Below are positions 6,127 through 6,505 of a DNA stretch of 6,505 nt, piece by piece; within the stretch, counting starts at the first letter, position 1, and every line of letters starts with the position of its first letter. The translations under genes and the position numbers were made by a program. Where the stretch lies: positions 1 through 6,505 of the forward strand of contig JAFZOA010000616.1 in assembly GCA_017550775.1 (NCBI GenBank). Reading direction: 5' to 3'. This DNA is from Ruminiclostridium sp. (GTDB lineage: Bacteria; Bacillota_A; Clostridia; Oscillospirales; Ruminococcaceae). Under the pieces are notes generated by a model that was given only the letters and a program-made list of their open reading frames with translations, had not been told where the DNA came from and ran no database searches.

Positions 6127-6505
6127 ATGGAAATACTTGCAATACTCCTTCTGGCGGGAATAGCGATCTTCGCCGAGCAGCAGATATTCCTGCGGCTCGT
6201 GTTAAAAAATGTCACCTACACCGCACATTTCAGCGTTTCGGAAGCCATGGAGGGCGACACGATCGAGATAATAGAGGAGATCGTCAACGACAAGCGCCTC
6301 CCGGTACCGTGGGTAAAGACCGAGCTCAGCACGAGCCGGTGGCTCGAATTTGCGGGGACCCAGGCTTCGAGAGCCTCCGACACTCGATTTGTTCCGAGCG
6401 TGTTTTCCCTGCGCCCGAAGCAGAAGTGTATCCGCACACGAAAGGTCATTGCTATGAAGCGCGGGAACTTCCGCCTTGAAAGCGTGTCTATCGTGGGAAG
6501 CGACC
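6127..6505 (+). CDS. DUF58 family protein, N-terminal part (second copy), truncated by window edge
   Basis: The open frame runs off the window end, giving 126 residues. It starts with a short membrane segment (EILAILLLAGIAIFA, 2-16), shorter than the two-helix anchor often seen in this family. Residues 38-75 (SVSEAMEGDTIEI, NDKRLPVPWVKTEL) match the beta-rich N-terminal region of DUF58 proteins, where EG-D and N-x-LP-PW are typical. Residues 98-126 (PKQKCIRTRKV, KRGNFRLESVSIVGSD) match the segment just before the usual DPFGLF motif. There is no clear ribosome site, and the start lies 3 nt after the moxR stop, so re-initiation is likely. The ATG overlapping the moxR stop (6120-6122) is in another frame that lacks family motifs. 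The DUF58 hallmark VRxYxxGD should lie beyond the window. Confidence 0.85.
   Translation, partial: MEILAILLLAGIAIFAEQQIFLRLVLKNVTYTAHFSVSEAMEGDTIEIIEEIVNDKRLPVPWVKTELSTSRWLEFAGTQASRASDTRFVPSVFSLRPKQKCIRTRKVIAMKRGNFRLESVSIVGSD

Noticed and set aside
6120..6479. Open frame starting at the ATG that overlaps the moxR stop codon (ATGA overlap)
   Set aside because: Its translation is rich in Arg, Pro and Gly without family motifs, while the frame from 6127 gives a clear DUF58 N-terminus. The attractive ATGA overlap is a coincidence.
1..6505. Possibility that the DUF58 fragments at both ends are one gene of a circular molecule cut open
   Set aside because: Joining the end to the start puts the two fragments in different frames, and the central DUF58 region of several dozen residues, including the DPFGLF segment, would be missing. 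Two separate genes explain the data better.

Overview
The window is a gene-dense, moderately G+C-rich stretch with every supported gene on the + strand. The codon use, AGGAGG-type ribosome binding sites, a lipobox lipoprotein and the MoxR/DUF58/transglutaminase gene set suggest a Gram-positive anaerobe of the Clostridia, perhaps a Ruminococcus-like Oscillospiraceae. That placement is inferred from general character; there is no rRNA or marker gene to confirm it.

Layout. Bases 1-700 hold the 3' part of a DUF58 protein gene. After a 93-nt gap with a perfect 12-bp stem-loop comes a 925-residue membrane-anchored transglutaminase-like protein (794-3571) with an intact Cys-His-Asp triad. The end of that gene runs into an A+T-rich island carrying a strong sigma-A-type promoter (3580-3608), which drives a DHH/DHHA1 phosphoesterase gene (3690-4622) followed by a terminator-like hairpin (4631-4654). 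A second group follows: a small lipoprotein of unknown function (4714-5127), a MoxR-type AAA+ ATPase (5176-6123) and, 3 nt further on, the start of a second DUF58 gene (6127 to beyond the window end).

How the genes fit together. MoxR ATPase, DUF58 (vWA-like) protein and TgpA/YebA-type membrane transglutaminase are a well-known gene trio (for example yeaC-yeaD-yebA in Bacillus subtilis). MoxR is thought to act as a cytoplasmic chaperone-like ATPase, DUF58 as its membrane-associated partner, and the transglutaminase domain faces outward. The window holds the tail of one such module (DUF58 then transglutaminase) and the head of another (MoxR then DUF58), separated by the DHH gene and the lipoprotein gene. 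The locus therefore appears to carry two neighbouring copies of the module, the second perhaps specialised by the lipoprotein.

No tRNA, rRNA, CRISPR array, insertion sequence or prophage signature was seen, and no gene-free stretch exceeds 300 bases. The main points of interest are the doubled module, the orphan lipoprotein at the head of the second copy, the intergenic hairpins that share a core, and the promoter island overlapping the end of the transglutaminase gene. I did not find convincing evidence of an entirely new system.
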